Part shown: positions 20,763-28,315 of the stretch, one piece after another | Layout: the number at the start of each line of letters is the position of its first letter | Position numbering within the stretch: the stretch's first letter is position 1 | Source: UBA877 sp034436335 | Lineage (GTDB): Bacteria; Chloroflexota; Anaerolineae; Anaerolineales; Villigracilaceae | Length of the DNA: 30,130 bases | Direction: 5' to 3' | NCBI GenBank assembly: GCA_034436335.1 | Contig: DAOTVO010000033.1 | Span: forward strand, 1 to 30,130 | Notes under the pieces: model-generated | What the model was told of the DNA's origin: nothing | The model's input: the letters and a program-made list of their open reading frames with translations, nothing else | Databases searched by the model: none | Program-made: the position numbers and the translations under genes

Positions 20763-23700
20763 TCAAGGCAAAGGTCTTTGCCCCAATCTTCCCAGCGCAT
20801 CGAGTAGTTTTTCCTGCCAGTCGGCATCTTTGGCGAAGGTGCACCAGTAGGCATTTTTTCCGCCGCGCACCGCCGGCCCGAGGTCTGGCAGACGGGGCGC
20901 AGACTTGTCGTCGGCAGGGGCCGGATAACGCAAAACAATCTGCCCCGCTTCGACGCCCACCGAGGCCAGACCGGCCTTTTCGGCGCGCAGTTTGACGCGC
21001 ATCTGGAAGAACAGGTTCCGCGCCATCTCCGGCGGAGGGCCGAAACGGTCGGCGAACTCGGCCATCAGCGCATCGAGCGCCGACTCGTCGGTCAGGTCGG
21101 CCATGCGGCGATACAGACGCAACCGCAGGGCCTGGTCGGGGACGTAGGTTTCGGGAATGCCGACCGCCAGCGGCAAATCCACGTTGACGGGCAGTCCCAG
21201 CGGTTGGAAGGTTTCCAGGTTGGAAGGCTGCAGGTTCACTTTTGAACTCTCCAACTTGCCAACCGCTCTGATTTGCCTGACCGCTGCCGCCAGCATGCGG
21301 GTGTAGAGATGAAACCCCACCGCGGCGATGTGACCGGATTGCCGCACGCCGAGCAACTCGCCAGCGCCGCGCATTTCCAGGTCGCGCATGGCAATCGAGT
21401 ACCCCGCGCCCAGTTGCGTGTTTTCGGCAATCACTTCCAGCCGCTCCTGACCTTCGGGGGTGGGACGCAGTTTGTTATGGCGGAAGAAATAGGCGTATGC
21501 ACGCGCCGCCCCGCGCCCGACACGCCCGCGCAACTGATAGAGCTGCGCCAGGCCAAACGTGTCAGCGCGGTCCACAATGAGGGTGTTAGCGTTGGGGATG
21601 TCTAGGCCAGATTCGACAATCGAGGTCGCCAGCAGAACATCCACTTCGCCGGCGGTGAAGCGGCGCATCACCGAGGCCAGTTCCTGTTCCGGCATCTGCC
21701 CGTGACCAATGGCAATGCGCGCCTCGGGGACGAGTTTCTCCAGGTGCATTTTCATCGCATGGATGGTCTGGACGCGGTTGTGAACGAAGAAAACCTGTCC
21801 GCCGCGCTCCAGTTCACGCAGGATGGCCTGACGCACGAGTTTGGGCGAATACGGGCCGACATGCGTGACGATGGGCAGGCGCTCTTCGGGAGGCGTATTT
21901 AGGTTGGAAATGTCGCGCACGCCGGTCAGCGCCATGTAAAGCGTGCGCGGGATGGGCGTGGCCGTCAGCGTCAGCACGTCCACCTCGGTGCGCAGACGCT
22001 TGAGATGTTCCTTATGGGTCACGCCAAAGCGTTGTTCCTCGTCAATGATGACCAGGCCCAGGTCTTTGAACTGCACATCGGGAGAAATCAGGCGGTGCGT
22101 GCCGATGACGATGTCCACCGCGCCGGTTGCCAGACCGTAAATGACCTGCTCCTGCTCGCGCGGCGTGCGGAAGCGGGAGAGCATCTCCACCGTCACCGGA
22201 AAGGCTGCTAGGCGCTGGCGGAACGTGTCGTAATGCTGCTGCGCCAGCACGGTGGTGGGAACAAGCAAAGCGACCTGCTTGCCGTCCATCACCGCCTTGA
22301 AGGCCGCCCGCAGGGCCACCTCGGTCTTACCGTAGCCCACGTCGCCGCAGAGAAGACGGTCCATCGGGCGGGGCGATTCCATATCGCGTTTGATTTCGGC
22401 CAGCGCCCGCGCCTGGTCGGGCGTCTCGACATACGGAAAAGACGATTCGAGTTCCATCTGCCAGGGCGTATCGGGGCGGAAAGCGTACCCCTCGGCGACA
22501 TGCCGGCGGGCGTACAGGTCGAGCAAATCCTGCGCCACTTCCAGCACGGCTTCACGGACCCGCCGCTTGGTCTCCGGCCATTCCTGTGTGCCGAGATGCG
22601 CCGGAGAGGGCGGCGAGCCGTCCGGGCCAATGTAACGTGTCAGCCGGTCGGCCTGGTGAATGGGGACAAAGACCTGGTCGCCGTTCCTGTACTCCACGCA
22701 CAGGAACTCGCGTTCCATGCCCTCCAGCGTGCGCCGCGCCAGGCCGAGAAAGCGGCCAATCCCATAATCCACGTGGACGACCCAATCGCCCGGCTGGAGG
22801 TCGGCGTAGGCCATTTCGGGCGTTTCGGCAGCAGGACGCGGACGGGCGCGCGGCTGAGGCCGCTCCCAGCCGAAGATTTCCGAGTCAGTAATCAGGTAAC
22901 CAAGAGACAGGGATTCGGAGACAAGCAACCAGCCTTCTGACAAAGAGGCCTCAATAAACTGCAAACGAGCACCGATTCCCTGCTCACGAACACCCAATTC
23001 CTTCTCCCTCCACAATTCTTCCAGACGCGCCACCTGCCGCGAGACAACCGCCACCGAAGCGCCCGCGGCGAGAATCTTCTCCAGATATTCCGTAAACGGC
23101 TTGAGCCGCCCGCCGAAGCGTTCGATGCGCCCAAAATTTTCTGCCAGGCTGACGGCTGACGGCTGACCGCTGACGGCTTTCTCCGCCGTCGAGCGTCCCA
23201 GTTCCAGCAAGCGGCGCGACTGCAGGGCGTCATCCAATTCCGCCCAGGTGAAGTAGGGGACGGGGAAATTCTCGGCCAGCGTCCCCTCGGCAATGGACTC
23301 GGCGCGCAGTTTGACCGCCTGCGCCTCGAATTCGGTTACTGCCGCTTCGAGCAGGCTCAAGTCGTCCACCAGCACAAGAGAGTCGGGGGGCAGGTAATCA
23401 AGCAGGCTGGAGGCAAAGGGATGCAAGAGGGGAATGTAAAATTCGGAAAGCGAAGCGTCGGTCTCCACATCCGGCAGGCCGCCATCAGGGAGGAGGAACT
23501 CACGCGCCGGAGTCACCAGGACAGACTCCGTCTGCTCGATGGTGCGCTGGGTGGCCGGGTCGAAGCGGCGCAGGGTATCGAGTTCGTCGCCGAAAAACTC
23601 CAGACGGACAGGATGACTTTCAGACAGCGGCCAGACATCCAGTAAACCGCCGCGCCGGGAAAACTGCCCCGCTTCGAGGACGGTATCGGCGGCTTCGTAG

Positions 23701-24212
23701 CCCATCCGCACCCAGGCGCGGACGAGCGCCTCCGGCGAATAGACGCCGCCGGCCTTGAGCATCTGGACGGATTTCAGGAAATCGCGGCGCGGCAGGGTGC
23801 GGGTCATCAGGGCACGCGCCGAGGCAACGATGACGGGTGCGGCCGCTTCGTCCGGTCTCTGCGCCGAGGGCAGGTGATAGGCCGCCAGGGCAGTGAGGGC
23901 CTGGATGCGCTCGCGGCGGGTGGTGTTTCCCCAGGCGGCCTGTTCGTAGAAAAGTGGCGCCGGTTCGGAGTAAAGCAGACGTGGCGCTTCAGGAAGCCAG
24001 AATCCCATCTCGTCATAGAGCGCCAGGGCGCGGTCGGCGCGGTCGGTGACCAAGACAATCGGCCCCGGCAGGTCGGCGCGCAAAGCAGCCAGCACGGGCA
24101 GGCGCGCTGAGCGCGGCAGAGCCAGGCCGGGCAAAGTTGTACCCGATTTGAGCACATCGAGCAAAGCCCGATACGAAGGCAGAGAGCGGATTGGGTCGAG
24201 GAGGAATTGCAT
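20763..24212 (-). CDS. mfd: Transcription-repair coupling factor
   Basis: ATP-driven translocase that removes RNA polymerase stalled at DNA lesions and recruits UvrA. The 1149-residue protein has the full layout: UvrB-like N-terminal module; CarD-like RNA polymerase-interacting domain (about 467-530, GDWVVHVDYGIGRFLGL); superfamily 2 helicase core with CGDVGYGKTEVAL (near 624), IIDEEQRFGV (near 724), LTATPIPRTL and QLRGRVGRG; and the C-terminal TRCF domain. Around codons 346-356 the DNA is a heptamer repeat (four GGCTGAC-like units, 23147-23174), encoding AVSGQPSAVS, a likely later insertion in a linker. No strong ribosome site precedes ATG 24212. It shares strand and neighbourhood with uvrB. 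Confidence 0.99.
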   Translation of the reverse strand: MQFLLDPIRSLPSYRALLDVLKSGTTLPGLALPRSARLPVLAALRADLPGPIVLVTDRADRALALYDEMGFWLPEAPRLLYSEPAPLFYEQAAWGNTTRRERIQALTALAAYHLPSAQRPDEAAAPVIVASARALMTRTLPRRDFLKSVQMLKAGGVYSPEALVRAWVRMGYEAADTVLEAGQFSRRGGLLDVWPLSESHPVRLEFFGDELDTLRRFDPATQRTIEQTESVLVTPAREFLLPDGGLPDVETDASLSEFYIPLLHPFASSLLDYLPPDSLVLVDDLSLLEAAVTEFEAQAVKLRAESIAEGTLAENFPVPYFTWAELDDALQSRRLLELGRSTAEKAVSGQPSAVSLAENFGRIERFGGRLKPFTEYLEKILAAGASVAVVSRQVARLEELWREKELGVREQGIGARLQFIEASLSEGWLLVSESLSLGYLITDSEIFGWERPQPRARPRPAAETPEMAYADLQPGDWVVHVDYGIGRFLGLARRTLEGMEREFLCVEYRNGDQVFVPIHQADRLTRYIGPDGSPPSPAHLGTQEWPETKRRVREAVLEVAQDLLDLYARRHVAEGYAFRPDTPWQMELESSFPYVETPDQARALAEIKRDMESPRPMDRLLCGDVGYGKTEVALRAAFKAVMDGKQVALLVPTTVLAQQHYDTFRQRLAAFPVTVEMLSRFRTPREQEQVIYGLATGAVDIVIGTHRLISPDVQFKDLGLVIIDEEQRFGVTHKEHLKRLRTEVDVLTLTATPIPRTLYMALTGVRDISNLNTPPEERLPIVTHVGPYSPKLVRQAILRELERGGQVFFVHNRVQTIHAMKMHLEKLVPEARIAIGHGQMPEQELASVMRRFTAGEVDVLLATSIVESGLDIPNANTLIVDRADTFGLAQLYQLRGRVGRGAARAYAYFFRHNKLRPTPEGQERLEVIAENTQLGAGYSIAMRDLEMRGAGELLGVRQSGHIAAVGFHLYTRMLAAAVRQIRAVGKLESSKVNLQPSNLETFQPLGLPVNVDLPLAVGIPETYVPDQALRLRLYRRMADLTDESALDALMAEFADRFGPPPEMARNLFFQMRVKLRAEKAGLASVGVEAGQIVLRYPAPADDKSAPRLPDLGPAVRGGKNAYWCTFAKDADWQEKLLDALGRLGQRPLP
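23147..23174. repeat. Heptamer tandem repeat inside mfd
   Basis: Four consecutive 7-nt units GGCTGAC (the fourth is CGCTGAC), read on the plus strand, followed by a partial GGC. Unit length is not a multiple of three, so gain or loss of one unit would shift the mfd frame. Confidence 0.85.
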
Positions 24213-24268
24213 AAAAAAGCCGGCGGGAACACTTGCCAGGTACAGGGCTAACGCGCACTCCGATTGTT

Positions 24269-24340
24269 CAACCAGAGATGAACAAGAATAAACAAGATTT
24301 TTCGAGGCAAAAAACGTTTATCACTGTTTGTCCCTGGTTG
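24269..24340. repeat. Palindromic element between pth and mfd
   Basis: Arms CAACCAGaGAtgAACAagaATAAAC and, on the other side, GTTTATcacTGTTtgTCcCTGGTTG make a long imperfect hairpin of about 72 bp. The outermost 7 bp are perfect. It fills most of the 161-nt gap and may be a decayed mobile hairpin of the same family as 8619-8710. Confidence 0.65.
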
Positions 24341-24373
24341 CCTGCCTGCATAAGCCCCATCGGTTATCAGCGG

Positions 24374-24943
24374 TCAGTTGTAGAGGTTCATGGCCCGGTC
24401 CAGTCCATCGGCGATGAAAGTCAGCGCAGCGTCAACGGCGCGGTTGAGCGTTTCAGAAACGGCTTTCATCTCCTCATCCGAAAATTCCTGCAGGACGTAA
24501 TCGGCCGCATCCATCCGCCCTGGCGGACGCCCAATGCCCAGCCGCAGGCGGGCAAATTCGTCTGTGCCGAGACGCTCGATAATCGAAGCCATTCCTTTTT
24601 GACCTGCCGACCCGCCATCAGGGCGGATGCGAATGACGCCAAGGGGTAGGTCGAGGTCATCATGGACGACCATCAGGTTGGCGAGCGGCAGTTTGTAGAA
24701 ACGCACCAGTCCTTGCACGGCCTGGCCGGAGAGATTCATGTAGGTCTGCGGCTTGGCGAGGAGGATTTTGCGCCCGGCATAGACGGCGCTCGCCACGAGA
24801 GCCTTCGACTGCAAACGCGAAAAACGGGCGTCGAGTTTCACCGCCAGCCGGTCGAGGAGCATGAAGCCGATGTTGTGGCGGGTATCGCGGTATTCACGGC
24901 CGGGGTTACCCAGGCCAACGAGAAGGAAGGGGAGGTCAGTCAT
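24374..24943 (-). CDS. pth: Peptidyl-tRNA hydrolase
   Basis: Recycles tRNA by cleaving peptidyl-tRNA released from ribosomes. The 189-residue protein has the family order GLGNPGREY, catalytic His23 in DTRHNIG, KPQTYMNLSG with Asn70, and HDDLDLPLG with the catalytic-dyad Asp at 95/96. In the next motif, GGSAGQKGMASI, Gln115 stands where many Pth enzymes (for example E. coli) have His in GGHNG; this seems to be a lineage variant rather than loss of function because all other residues are present. It is followed by mfd after 161 nt. The region before its start is made of heptamer repeats, so its promoter is not evident. Confidence 0.97.
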   Translation of the reverse strand: MTDLPFLLVGLGNPGREYRDTRHNIGFMLLDRLAVKLDARFSRLQSKALVASAVYAGRKILLAKPQTYMNLSGQAVQGLVRFYKLPLANLMVVHDDLDLPLGVIRIRPDGGSAGQKGMASIIERLGTDEFARLRLGIGRPPGRMDAADYVLQEFSDEEMKAVSETLNRAVDAALTFIADGLDRAMNLYN

Positions 24944-24988
24944 CAGTATTCAGTGTTCGGTATTCAGTGTTCAGTGGTCGGTGTTCAG
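24944..24988. repeat. Heptamer tandem repeat between pth and the Ig-like gene
   Basis: Six consecutive 7-nt units matching C[A/G]GT[A/G][T/G]T (CAGTATT, CAGTGTT, CGGTATT, CAGTGTT, CAGTGGT, CGGTGTT) and a partial CAG. It fills the whole 41-nt gap and includes the stop codon of the upstream gene at 24985-24987. Confidence 0.9.
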
Positions 24989-25563
24989 AGGCGGCGCAGG
25001 GAAAGATAAACGCCAAACACAACCAGCAGAGCAAGCATCCCCAGCGCGCCATAGGCCAGAGCAGTACGTAAATGGCCGGGCGTCAGGGCGGCGGGATTGG
25101 ACGGTAGCGGAGTGAACGTCGGAGCAGATAAGGCCGGGGTTGCGGCAGGCAGGGTGCGGGTCGGGAAGACGAGCACAGGGCCGGGGGTCGGCGTCTCCAC
25201 CGGAGTGTAATTGCGCACCCGCAGGTCCGGCGCGAGGACCTCGAGGCTGCTCCCGTCATCGAGGCGGACGAGCAGTCTCAACGTGTAAGTTCCGTCGGTG
25301 ACGAGCGTCGTATCCCACTCGCCGAGCGTCCCGCCCTGCACAGGCCGGCTGGATTGGGCAATCAGGAACCAGGTCCCGGTGGGATCGTCTGGATAGGCAA
25401 AAGACAACTCGTAAGAGACGAAGCCGACGGCGTTGGCCGTTCCGGTAATTGCCGTCACGCCGCGCAGGGCCTCGCCGGGACGCGGAGAGGTAATCTCCGG
25501 GCGTAATTGCGCCAGAGTGGAAAGCAGAAGCAAGACAGAGGTGAAGAGCGAACGCATTTGCAT
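24985..25563 (-). CDS. Secreted Ig-like domain protein with C-terminal membrane anchor
   Basis: A 192-residue exported protein. A signal peptide (about 1-20, MQMRSLFTSVLLLLSTLAQL) is followed by one Ig-like domain (about 22-117) beginning EITSPRPGEALRGVTAITGTA, a pattern common in Chloroflexota surface proteins; then a Thr/Pro-rich stalk (about 118-160) and a transmembrane helix (about 165-187) ending in arginines. The layout places the domain outside the cell on a flexible stalk. ATGs at 25563 and 25557 are both possible and neither has a good ribosome site. The stop lies in a heptamer repeat. It lies upstream of pth in the same direction; function unknown. Confidence 0.82.
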   Translation of the reverse strand: MQMRSLFTSVLLLLSTLAQLRPEITSPRPGEALRGVTAITGTANAVGFVSYELSFAYPDDPTGTWFLIAQSSRPVQGGTLGEWDTTLVTDGTYTLRLLVRLDDGSSLEVLAPDLRVRNYTPVETPTPGPVLVFPTRTLPAATPALSAPTFTPLPSNPAALTPGHLRTALAYGALGMLALLVVFGVYLSLRRL

Positions 25564-25610
25564 GCCGCCAGGCGAACTTTGAGTCTAACATGAAGGCAGG
25601 CAGGGGTCAA

Positions 25611-25642
25611 CAAAAAGCGGGACGGCGTCATGTCATCCCGCT
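25611..25642 (-). terminator. Terminator-like hairpin in the divergent region before guaB
   Basis: Reverse strand AGCGGGA, 13-nt loop, TCCCGCT, then TTTTTG. The shape is a Rho-independent terminator pointing toward the secreted Ig-like gene (start 25563), but no minus-strand gene lies upstream of it; it may act in the leader of that gene or block antisense transcription. Confidence 0.6.
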
Positions 25643-25777
25643 ATTAAGTTTCTAAAATGAAAGGCCTTCTTCCGTACCTGGTTATTACCATGCAGGGTAT
25701 CTGCACAAGCGAAACATTGTCAATGATCACAATGCAGAGACGAGTTTTTGATGTAAAATCGCGCCAGGAGAAATGCT

Positions 25778-27265
25778 ATGGAAAATGCCCGCGACCTGCT
25801 CGAGACCTCGGATGCTCTGACCTTCGATGATGTGTTGCTCGTCCCTGCCTATAGCGAAGTGCTGCCCTCCGAGACGGATGTGAGTGCCCGCCTGACCGCC
25901 GATATCCGCCTCAATATTCCCATCCTTTCGGCGGCGATGGACACCGTCACCGAAGCCCGCCTGGCGATTGCCCTGGCGCGCGAGGGCGGCATCGGCGTCA
26001 TTCACCGCAACATGCCGCCGGAAGCGCAGGCAGCCGAGGTGGACAAGGTCAAGCGCTCGCAATCCGGCATGATTACCGACCCGATTACCCTGCCGCCCGA
26101 CGCCACACTCCAGCAGGCGGAAACCATCATGGCGACCTACAAAATCAGCGGCGTCCCCATCGTAGACGGCGAAAACAAGCTGGTCGGCATTCTCACCAAC
26201 CGCGACATCCGCTTCGTAGAGGCGGAGGATTTCGGCCTGCCCGTCAGCCAATTCATGACGCCCCAGCCGCTGGTCACCGCGCCGGTGGGGATTTCGCGTC
26301 AGGAAGCCAAGGCCCTGCTCCAAAAGCACCGCATCGAGAAACTGCCGCTGGTGGACGAAGAAGACCATCTGAAAGGGCTGCTGACGGTCAAGGACATCCA
26401 GAAGGAACGCGAATACCCCAATGCAGCGCGCGACGAACGCGGGCGGCTGTTGTGTGCCGCGGCCGTGGGCGTGGGCGCGGACCTGGAACCCCGCGCCGGT
26501 CTGCTGGTGGAGGCCGGCGTGGACGTGGTAGTGATAGACACCGCGCACGGGCATTCCAAAGGCGTGCTGAACGCCATCCGCCGCCTGCGCAGCCGATGGC
26601 CGCATCTGCCGGTGATTGCCGGAAATGTGGTCACTGCCGAAGGGACGCGGGCGCTCATCGAGGCCGGGGCCGCGGCGGTCAAGGTCGGCGTGGGGGCCGG
26701 CTCCATCTGCACCACGCGCATCGTCGCCGGTTCGGGCATGCCGCAACTGACCGCCATCCACATCTGCGCGCAGACAGCGCGGCCCTACGGAATCCCCATC
26801 ATCGCCGACGGCGGCATCAAATTCAGCGGCGACATCGTCAAGGCGATTGCCGCCGGCGCGGAGACGGTCATGCTCGGCAGTCTGCTGGCCGGGCTGGAAG
26901 AATCGCCGGGGGAAGTCGTCCTGTTCGAAGGGCGGCGTTTCAAGGAGTACCGTGGCATGGGGTCGCTGGGCGCAATGCAAGGCTATGGCCGCGACCGCTA
27001 TGGCAGCGGTCAGGGCGGGATGGGAAAACTCGTCCCGGAGGGAATCGAGGGGCGCGTTCCCTACAAGGGCGCACTGCACGATTACGTCTATCAACTGGTC
27101 GGCGGCCTGCGCTCCGGCATGGGGTATGCCGGCGCGAGGACACTGGAAGACCTGCGCGAGAAGGCGCGCTTCGTTCGCATCACCAACGCCGGCCTCATCG
27201 AAAGTCATCCGCACGATGTCATCATCACCCGCGAGGCGCCCAACTACCAATTGCCTCAAGAGTAG
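25778..27265 (+). CDS. guaB: Inosine-5'-monophosphate dehydrogenase
   Basis: NAD-dependent oxidation of IMP to XMP, the committed step of GMP synthesis, in the cytoplasm. The 495-residue protein has the TIM-barrel start LTFDDVLLVPAYSEV, two CBS domains inserted at about 95-210 (regulatory, nucleotide binding), the catalytic loop GAGSICTTRIV with Cys311, IADGGIKFSGDI for phosphate binding, GMGSLGAMQGYG RDRYG and the flap EGIEGRVPYKG. The loop reads VGVGAGSICTT where VGIGPGSICTT is usual, a mild change. AGGAG (25766-25770) is 7 nt before the ATG. A TAAAAT at 25754-25759 may be the -10, but the leader would be very short. The next gene starts one base after the stop. Confidence 0.98.
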   Translation: MENARDLLETSDALTFDDVLLVPAYSEVLPSETDVSARLTADIRLNIPILSAAMDTVTEARLAIALAREGGIGVIHRNMPPEAQAAEVDKVKRSQSGMITDPITLPPDATLQQAETIMATYKISGVPIVDGENKLVGILTNRDIRFVEAEDFGLPVSQFMTPQPLVTAPVGISRQEAKALLQKHRIEKLPLVDEEDHLKGLLTVKDIQKEREYPNAARDERGRLLCAAAVGVGADLEPRAGLLVEAGVDVVVIDTAHGHSKGVLNAIRRLRSRWPHLPVIAGNVVTAEGTRALIEAGAAAVKVGVGAGSICTTRIVAGSGMPQLTAIHICAQTARPYGIPIIADGGIKFSGDIVKAIAAGAETVMLGSLLAGLEESPGEVVLFEGRRFKEYRGMGSLGAMQGYGRDRYGSGQGGMGKLVPEGIEGRVPYKGALHDYVYQLVGGLRSGMGYAGARTLEDLREKARFVRITNAGLIESHPHDVIITREAPNYQLPQE

Positions 27266-27266
27266 T

Positions 27267-27533
27267 ATGCCCGAAGAGTCCGACTCATCCTCCAAAAGCG
27301 CCACAGAAAGGCCGGGAAACGCCATTCCGTTCGTGACGCTTGTGCTGGCTCTGGGGGGCTGGAGCCTCGGATTCTACGCGCTGCAGGCCTCGGGTCCTGA
27401 CGCCGTTGCGGAAGGTGTGCGCTGTCTCACTTTCTTTGGCGGATTAATCGCCGCCGCCCTATTGGGCAGTGTGTTGGGGATTTTCCTCCAACGGCTGGTC
27501 TGGAGACGCAGTAAGCGGAAGAAAAGCGGATGA
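27267..27533 (+). CDS. Small two-helix membrane protein
   Basis: An 88-residue protein starting one base after the guaB stop. A polar, Ser-rich N-terminus (about 1-20) is followed by two hydrophobic helices (about 21-42 and 52-76) and a basic tail RRSKRKKSG, predicting an inner-membrane hairpin with both ends inside. I cannot assign a family; the coupling to guaB suggests co-expression only. No ribosome site beyond the end of guaB is clear, which fits translational coupling. Confidence 0.65.
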   Translation: MPEESDSSSKSATERPGNAIPFVTLVLALGGWSLGFYALQASGPDAVAEGVRCLTFFGGLIAAALLGSVLGIFLQRLVWRRSKRKKSG

Positions 27534-27546
27534 GACGATTTACATT

Positions 27547-27585
27547 TTGCGGCCGGTTGCAAGAGCGGCAACCTTTTGGCCGCAA
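27547..27585 (+). terminator. Hairpin after the guaB operon
   Basis: TTGCGGCC (27547-27554) pairs with GGCCGCAA (27578-27585), and inside it GGTTGC pairs with GCAACC. It is a strong stem with a TTTT bulge, 13 nt past the last stop. The following bases (TTATCTCTCC) are not a real T-tract, so it may be a 3'-end stabiliser rather than an intrinsic terminator. Confidence 0.5.
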
Positions 27586-27613
27586 TTATCTCTCCAAAAT
27601 CGAGTATTTCTCG

Positions 27614-27619
27614 TATAAT
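27614..27619 (+). promoter_or_regulatory. Candidate -10 of the Roadblock gene
   Basis: Perfect TATAAT; the predicted transcript start is near 27626, just left of the mobile element. No strong -35 is seen 17 nt upstream. The ribosome site GGAG is at 27792-27795, so the element would be inside the leader. Confidence 0.5.
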
Positions 27620-27634
27620 CAAGGTTGAAGAAAT

Positions 27635-27774
27635 GTAACTGCCTACCCTGGTCTCGGAAATCATCGGCAGATGTCGCAGATTACGCAGATGGGGAAAAAT
27701 CGGCGCAATCTGCGGATAAAGTTAGCGTCTTTTGCTACGATTAACAACCCCGGCCCCATTAGGTAGGCAGTTAC
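27635..27774. mobile_element. Miniature inverted-repeat element, copy 2 (140 bp)
   Basis: Perfect 13-bp terminal inverted repeats GTAACTGCCTACC, flanked by an exact 8-bp duplication GAAGAAAT at 27627-27634 and 27775-27782. It is homologous to copy 1 at 17089-17256 over its entire length but lacks a 27-nt internal segment, the loss point being bounded by GCG in both directions. Inside, CGCAGATT and AATCTGCG words can pair. It contains no gene. Confidence 0.92.
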
Positions 27775-27803
27775 GAAGAAATTGCCATCTTGGAGCAACG
27801 TGT

Positions 27804-28178
27804 ATGAGTCAAAGCCGCAGTGAACAAATGGTCAATCGGTTGCGCAATTTTCAGGCCGCCGCGCCGGATATCGAGGCTTCGGCGGTCGTTTCTGTGGATG
27901 GGCTGATTATGGCCTCAGCCCTGCCGCAAGGCGTGGAAGAAGACCGCGTCTCAGCCATGTCGGCGGCCATGCTCAGCCTCGGCGAGCGCATCGCCGGCGA
28001 ACTTGGACGCGGCGGGCTGGAGCAGGTCTATATCAAAGGCGATGCCGGCTTCATCCTGCTGACCGCCGTCGGCGAGGAAGCGGTACTGACCGCCCTGGCG
28101 CGGCAGGAAGCCAAACTGGGCCTGATCTTCCTCGAAATGCGGCGCGCCGCCGAAGACCTGGCCAAACTGGTTGGGTGA
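27804..28178 (+). CDS. Roadblock/LC7 domain protein
   Basis: A 124-residue single-domain cytoplasmic protein of the Roadblock/LC7 superfamily (MglB-like): VNRLRNFQAAAPDIEASAVVSVDGLIMASALP, then AAMLSLGERIAGELGRGGLEQVYIKGDAGFILLTAVG and a final alpha helix. Family members dimerise and regulate small Ras-like GTPases of the MglA type; no GTPase gene is in the window, so it is an orphan here. ATG 27804 has GGAG 8 nt upstream; an in-frame extension from 27732 starts inside the mobile element and is rejected. The insertion separates the likely native promoter from the gene. Confidence 0.9.
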   Translation: MSQSRSEQMVNRLRNFQAAAPDIEASAVVSVDGLIMASALPQGVEEDRVSAMSAAMLSLGERIAGELGRGGLEQVYIKGDAGFILLTAVGEEAVLTALARQEAKLGLIFLEMRRAAEDLAKLVG

Positions 28179-28217
28179 CCTCCCGCCGCAACGCACCTTC
28201 CAAACCAACGTCAACCC

Positions 28218-28254
28218 GCGTGGGGAGGTCGCCGCTCGATGGCCCTCCCCACGC
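28218..28254 (+). terminator. Hairpin after the Roadblock gene
   Basis: GCGTGGGGAGG (28218-28228) pairs perfectly with CCTCCCCACGC (28244-28254), 11 bp, loop of 15. The following bases CGCTTGTTT are only weakly T-rich. Likely a terminator or transcript 3' end. Confidence 0.5.
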
Positions 28255-28276
28255 CGCTTGTTTAACTCTCACCCCT

Positions 28277-28302
28277 GCCCTTCTCCCTACAGGGAGGAGG
28301 GC
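28277..28302 (+). promoter_or_regulatory. Leader hairpin directly upstream of pyrG
   Basis: GCCCTTCTCCCT, loop AC, AGGGAGGAGGGC: 12 bp with one T-G pair, ending 3 nt before the pyrG ribosome site AGGAG (28306-28310). The inner AGGGAGGAGGG is itself purine-rich and could mimic a ribosome site. It resembles common CCCTCTCCC/GGGAGAGGG intergenic repeats, so it may be a repeat rather than a regulator. Confidence 0.5.
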
Positions 28303-28315
28303 GTTAGGAGATAAG

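Noticed and set aside
20767..20782. GGCAAAG-gt-CTTTGCC palindrome at the mfd 3' end
   Set aside because: It is inside the last mfd codons, the loop is only 2 nt and no T-run follows on the coding strand; probably chance or a weak fold.
25715..25734. CATTGT/ACAATG inverted repeat before guaB as an operator
   Set aside because: Six-base arms with no second copy and no matching promoter; too little to name a site.
25727..27325. Minus-strand open frame of 532 codons opposite guaB
   Set aside because: Shadow of guaB for the same reason; low-complexity His/Asp/Gln-rich translation and no family motif.
27732..27803. Upstream in-frame extension of the Roadblock protein
   Set aside because: It begins inside the mobile element and has no ribosome site, whereas ATG 27804 has GGAG at the right distance and starts the family domain.
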